A stretch of 64,000 nucleotides of DNA from Pontibacillus halophilus JSM 076056 = DSM 19796 (GTDB taxonomy: Bacteria > Bacillota > Bacilli > Bacillales > BH030062). The notes beneath the pieces were generated by a model. That model worked only from the letters and a program-made list of their open reading frames with translations. It made no database searches and was not told the DNA's origin. The DNA is taken from assembly GCF_000425205.1 (NCBI RefSeq), contig NZ_AULI01000008.1, positions 124,001 through 188,000 on the forward strand, given 5' to 3'. Made by a program: the position numbers and the translations under genes. Position 1 is the stretch's first letter. Every line of letters begins with the position of its first letter. Below are positions 61,158-64,000 of the stretch, piece after piece.

Positions 61158-61180
61158 ACGATATATCGTATACCGATATA
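61158..61180. promoter_or_regulatory. Nested palindromes upstream of padR-type gene (candidate operator)
   Basis: ACGATATATCGT (61158-61169) is a perfect 12-base palindrome. Overlapping it, TATATCG-TATAC-CGATATA (61162-61180) is a perfect 7-5-7 repeat. Both lie in the expected promoter region of the PadR-type gene. Confidence 0.6.
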
Positions 61181-61314
61181 CTACAGAGACAGCGAACTAC
61201 GATGCAACTCTATTCTGTAAATTTACAAAAACGATATAAAAATTGTTTTCGGTTTCGTATACTTGAAGAGGATTGAATTCTCATGACCCTGAATTGCCAA
61301 AGGAGGTCTTCTTG

Positions 61315-61488
61315 TTGTACCTTTATCTCTTTCTCTTCCTAACCCTTGTCGTTGGGTTCGGGATTGCTTATAGTGCGTATGAAAAGAAATTAGAGACATC
61401 ACTTAAACTAAAAGAATTAGAACTGGAACGTGCCAAAGTGGAACTAGAACAGAAGAAGCTAGACAACGACCCATTCAAGAAGGGATAA
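61315..61488 (+). CDS. Small single-pass membrane protein (57 aa)
   Basis: A strong AAAGGAGG precedes two TTG codons at 61312 and 61315; the second has 8-base spacing. The product has one hydrophobic helix (LYLYLFLFLTLVVGFGIAYSAY) and a charged helical tail KLETSLKLKELELERAKVELEQKKLDNDPFKK, likely a cytoplasmic coiled coil. Function unknown. A terminator hairpin overlaps the stop. Confidence 0.6.
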   Translation: MYLYLFLFLTLVVGFGIAYSAYEKKLETSLKLKELELERAKVELEQKKLDNDPFKKG

Positions 61489-61514
61489 AAGCCAACGCGC
61501 TTTTATCCCTTTCT
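61482..61514 (+). terminator. Terminator after the 57-aa membrane protein gene
   Basis: Ten-base stem GGGATAAAAG / CTTTTATCCC with an 8-base loop, followed by TTTC. Confidence 0.8.
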
Positions 61515-61693
61515 TATATCGCTGAGACGCCAATATTATGCTGATAAAGCCAGTTCAGGCCATTTCCCACTTCTACACAAGAAGCTAATTTCCAACAATA
61601 AATCCCAAAAAATTCCGAAAATTATGTTTTACTTGTACATTGAACGGTTATGTAAATAACTGTAACACACTTTAGAAAGGGAGAGGATTTCAA

Positions 61694-61879
61694 ATGGCTG
61701 AACGTTTCAAAACTGGTGAAAAAGCTCCACAAAAAGGTACGTATGAGTTTGACGGTTTAACGGACAAGCGTAAGAATGCGAACCCTACTAGCGAAGAATC
61801 ACAAATTCAACTAGACAGTGGTGACACATTCCCACCGCTAAGCTCAAGTAATGAAGGCGCATATTGGAAGAAGAAGTAA
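61694..61879 (+). CDS. yjzC: YjzC-family small protein
   Basis: Protein of 61 residues starting MAERFKTGEKAPQKGTYEF, the YjzC pattern RFxxGEKAPxxGxY, and ending in a polar, positively charged tail. The later DSGDTFPPLSS resembles the YjzC GDKFP segment. Function unknown in the family. GAAAGGGAG precedes the ATG. Single gene with a terminator. Confidence 0.8.
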   Translation: MAERFKTGEKAPQKGTYEFDGLTDKRKNANPTSEESQIQLDSGDTFPPLSSSNEGAYWKKK

Positions 61880-61888
61880 TTGTAAGAT

Positions 61889-61911
61889 GGACCTCCCAGA
61901 AAGGGAGGTCC
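61889..61911 (+). terminator. Terminator after yjzC-like gene
   Basis: Nine-base stem GGACCTCCC / GGGAGGTCC with a 5-base loop, followed by T residues. From 61912 to 62100 I see no feature. Confidence 0.85.
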
Positions 61912-62102
61912 TTTGTTATGTTGATATAGCGAACTTTAGAAGGAATATCCCCCCGCCAATAGGACTGGTGACCGGACCCCAGTCAAACTTCCTTACTACG
62001 AAATTCTCCATGACTTAATTTAACATGAGAACGACAAACCTCTAAAAACCTCTATTCTACACAATCTACTACCACATTCTGTTTCACCGATAGGAAAACC
62101 CC

Positions 62103-62132
62103 TTGCATTTGTCAGAATAGTTAGGATATACT
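62103..62132 (+). promoter_or_regulatory. Promoter of the vmlR-like leader
   Basis: TTGCAT (62103-62108) and TATACT (62127-62132) with 18-base spacing; transcription would start near 62139. Confidence 0.6.
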
Positions 62133-62172
62133 TGTGCTAACTATTTCTTAGAAAGGTGTGAAACGTAGCGCA

Positions 62173-62184
62173 ATGAAGTACTAA
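62173..62184 (+). CDS. Three-codon upstream ORF in the vmlR-like leader (Met-Lys-Tyr)
   Basis: ATG AAG TAC TAA, preceded by AAAGGTG about 12 bases upstream. Very short upstream ORFs are established triggers of ribosome-mediated attenuation for ABC-F resistance genes such as Listeria lmo0919. Its use here is inferred from position, immediately before the first large stem-loop. Confidence 0.45.
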   Translation: MKY

Positions 62185-62357
62185 TCCTATCAACCTTAAC
62201 GAGTTGAATACCGAGAACCACTTAAATGGAAATTAACTCGTTCCAGATAGGATAAGTATGTCTTTTTATAGACTTTATGCGCACCGATTACCCAATCATA
62301 GGGACTCGTGTACCCATTACTTATTTCCTCTCTGGTGCGTACAGGGAGGATTTTTTT
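62185..62357 (+). promoter_or_regulatory. Antibiotic-responsive attenuator leader of the ABC-F gene
   Basis: Stem 1 is CCTATC..AACGAGTT (62186-62205) with AACTCGTT..GATAGG (62235-62251). Next, TGCGCACC (about 62278-62285) can pair with GGTGCGTA (62334-62341) as an antiterminator. Alternatively CCTCTCT (62327-62333) pairs with AGGGAGG (62343-62349), followed by ATTTTTTT, a terminator whose 3' arm is also the Shine-Dalgarno of the ABC-F gene. The two pairings exclude each other. Confidence 0.7.
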
Positions 62358-63935
62358 ATGCGATTGATGCATGCGAAGAACATTCATTACTCAATCGGAG
62401 ACCGTACGCTCCTTCATATTGATGAATTAGCCATTCATCGTAGCGACCGAATTGGACTAATCGGCGAAAATGGAGAAGGTAAATCCATGTTACTTCATTA
62501 TTTGATGGGAGAACTGGAGGGAGTACAAGATGTACGCTGGTATGGAACAAGAGCCTATTTCAAACAACTACACTCTTCCACTGGCAATGTGAGCGGAGGT
62601 GAGTTCACCCTTCAAGAGCTCGACCGGGTCTTCCAAGAACAAGCTGAACTCCTGCTCCTCGATGAGCCGACGAATAATCTGGACTGGCAGCACGTTGAAG
62701 CGTTCGAGAAGCGATTGCTTCACACCAGACAACCATTTGTGATCGTTTCTCACGACAGACAGCTACTTGACCGATTATGCACGACGATTTGGGAACTAAA
62801 GGATGGAAAGCTCTCCATCTACAAAGGAAATCATGAAGATTATGTAGCGATGAAGAAAGTGGAGCAAGACCAACAGCAACAATCTTATGAAGCTTACACG
62901 AAAGAAAAGAAACGACTACTTGAGCGAGCCAGGCAGAAAGAGCAACAGGCGAAAGGCATGCGAAAGCCCCCTTCACGAATGGGCAACTCCGAATGGCAAT
63001 TGCACAAAGGAAAAGCTAAAGGCAAACAGCAGAAGGTCGAACGCGTTACGAAGGTCATCCAAGAGCGACTAGACCGTCTTGAACAGGTCGACAAACCCTA
63101 TGAAGAAGCACCGCTCACAATGGAACACCAACACTTACGTCCAATTCACGGTACGTACGTGATGACGGCTAAATCGTTAACCGCTCCAAAGCCGAATACT
63201 TCCCTTTATTACATTGAACAACTGGAGCTATTGAATGGGAAGAAAACAGCGATAGTCGGACCAAATGGATGCGGGAAGACAACGCTCATCAAGCAACTCT
63301 TGAAGGAACATCACCCGATCATTTGGACGTCACAAGCTCGTGTTGGCTACTTCTCGCAAACGCTACACAGCCTACCAAAAGAAGATACAATCTTATCATT
63401 TATCGAGAAAGACAGCCCACTCTCTTCATCAATGATACGGACGATTCTTGGACGCCTCCACTTTTACCGGGCAGACGTTCATAAATCGATTGACGTTCTG
63501 TCTGGAGGAGAGCGAGTTAAAGTTGCCCTTGCAAAGCTAGTAACGGGAGACTACAACATTCTCGTCCTTGATGAACCGACCAACCATCTAGACATTGAAG
63601 CCATTGAAGCATTAGAGAAACTGCTTATTGCATACAATGGCACTGTCTTATTTGTGTCCCACGACCGTCGATTCGTTGATCGTGTTGCTGATTCACTATG
63701 GACCTTTCAAGATAATACCGTTCACATGTTCCAAGGTTCTTTGAGTGAGTGGAAGGAGCACGTAACCAACCCACCTATGCAGGATGAAGCAACCTATGAC
63801 CTACTCACGCTAGAAACAAAGCTTTCTGAACTTATCAGTCGAATTAGTGTACCTGCTCCTGGTGATGATTCGGACCAACTGGAACAAGAGTATCAAATGG
63901 TCTTAGCCAAGATTAGACAACTTAAATCCAAATAA
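62358..63935 (+). CDS. vmlR: ABC-F family ribosome-protection protein (VmlR-like)
   Basis: Soluble protein of 525 residues with two ABC domains and no membrane segment. The first has GENGEGKSM and LLLDEPTNNLD. The second has GPNGCGKTT (about 307), LSGGERVKVALAKL and LVLDEPTNHLD. Between them lies a long basic helical linker (EAYTKEKKRLLERARQKEQQAKGMRKPPSRMG and following), the antibiotic-resistance domain that reaches the peptidyl-transferase centre. Length and the attenuated leader match VmlR-type proteins that protect ribosomes from lincosamides, streptogramin A and pleuromutilins; exact specificity is unknown. The ATG at 62358 follows GGGAGG by 8 bases; an upstream in-frame ATG at 62277 lies within the leader. 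Confidence 0.9.
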   Translation: MRLMHAKNIHYSIGDRTLLHIDELAIHRSDRIGLIGENGEGKSMLLHYLMGELEGVQDVRWYGTRAYFKQLHSSTGNVSGGEFTLQELDRVFQEQAELLLLDEPTNNLDWQHVEAFEKRLLHTRQPFVIVSHDRQLLDRLCTTIWELKDGKLSIYKGNHEDYVAMKKVEQDQQQQSYEAYTKEKKRLLERARQKEQQAKGMRKPPSRMGNSEWQLHKGKAKGKQQKVERVTKVIQERLDRLEQVDKPYEEAPLTMEHQHLRPIHGTYVMTAKSLTAPKPNTSLYYIEQLELLNGKKTAIVGPNGCGKTTLIKQLLKEHHPIIWTSQARVGYFSQTLHSLPKEDTILSFIEKDSPLSSSMIRTILGRLHFYRADVHKSIDVLSGGERVKVALAKLVTGDYNILVLDEPTNHLDIEAIEALEKLLIAYNGTVLFVSHDRRFVDRVADSLWTFQDNTVHMFQGSLSEWKEHVTNPPMQDEATYDLLTLETKLSELISRISVPAPGDDSDQLEQEYQMVLAKIRQLKSK

Positions 63936-63940
63936 TCAGG

Positions 63941-63970
63941 AAGCCCTGTCATCTTCGACAGGGCTTTTGT
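63941..63970 (+). terminator. Terminator after the ABC-F gene
   Basis: Perfect ten-base stem AAGCCCTGTC / GACAGGGCTT with a 6-base loop, followed by TTGT. Confidence 0.85.
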
Positions 63971-64000
63971 ATTCTACTAGCTAAAGGTTATGAGATTTAG

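Noticed and set aside
62277-62357. N-terminal extension of the ABC-F protein from the ATG at 62277
   Set aside because: It overlaps the attenuator stems and lacks a ribosome site, while the ATG at 62358 has a perfect one and gives the usual family start.

Overview
The window looks like chromosomal DNA of an aerobic, Gram-positive, endospore-former-type bacterium (Bacillaceae). Gene content and order recall Bacillus subtilis and its relatives: argCJBD-carA, ydbST, yhaQP, a yfmL-like helicase, opp, yjzC and a vmlR-like ABC-F gene. Shine-Dalgarno sequences are strong (AAGGAGG type), TTG and GTG starts are common, and Fur, ArgR, CcpA and c-di-GMP-I signals are of the Firmicutes type. A salt-tolerant marine genus such as Pontibacillus or Halobacillus is possible but not proven. 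I see no rRNA, tRNA, CRISPR array, prophage or intact insertion sequence.

Layout. 1-5.1 kb: arginine biosynthesis operon (argC-argJ-argB-argD-carA, minus strand, cut by the window start) behind a promoter overlapped by ARG boxes. 5.2-10.9 kb: pterin dehydratase, then a Fur-controlled divergent pair: a ferric-siderophore ABC operon (minus) and a YumC/YcgT-type ferredoxin-NADP reductase (plus). 11-15 kb: small housekeeping and hypothetical genes, several tiny membrane proteins and a structured leader or sRNA candidate. 15-25.9 kb: GltS-type transporter, an atypical photolyase/cryptochrome convergent with an RQC-like DNA-binding protein, flavin oxidoreductase, ArsR and LysR regulators, MFS transporter and others.

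26.9-38.1 kb is the most notable region: a nine-gene minus-strand cluster with a complete sulfoquinovose (SQ) catabolic route. It holds a GH31 sulfoquinovosidase with every SQ-recognition residue of E. coli YihQ, a fucose-isomerase-fold SQ isomerase, a PfkA-like sulfofructose kinase, a class II aldolase, a sulfolactaldehyde dehydrogenase, a GntR regulator, a Na+/solute symporter, a DUF4867 protein and an AEC-family transporter that may export sulfolactate. This matches the sulfo-EMP2 type of sulfoglycolysis. A cre-like site and an inverted repeat mark two promoters. The cluster is bracketed by pairs of REP-like palindromes (GGGACAG...GTCCC), which recur at five places in the window.

38-51.8 kb: a decayed S41 peptidase gene, a two-component system, a secreted helical-repeat protein, a DEAD-box helicase, a c-di-GMP-I riboswitch in front of a chemotaxis receptor, ydbST and the yhaQP exporter. 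51.9-57.6 kb: oligopeptide permease operon oppABCDF. 57.9-64 kb: a Fur-controlled flavodoxin operon, an NAD(P)-binding DUF2867-type protein with PadR regulator, yjzC, and a vmlR-like antibiotic-resistance ABC-F gene behind an attenuator with a three-codon upstream ORF.
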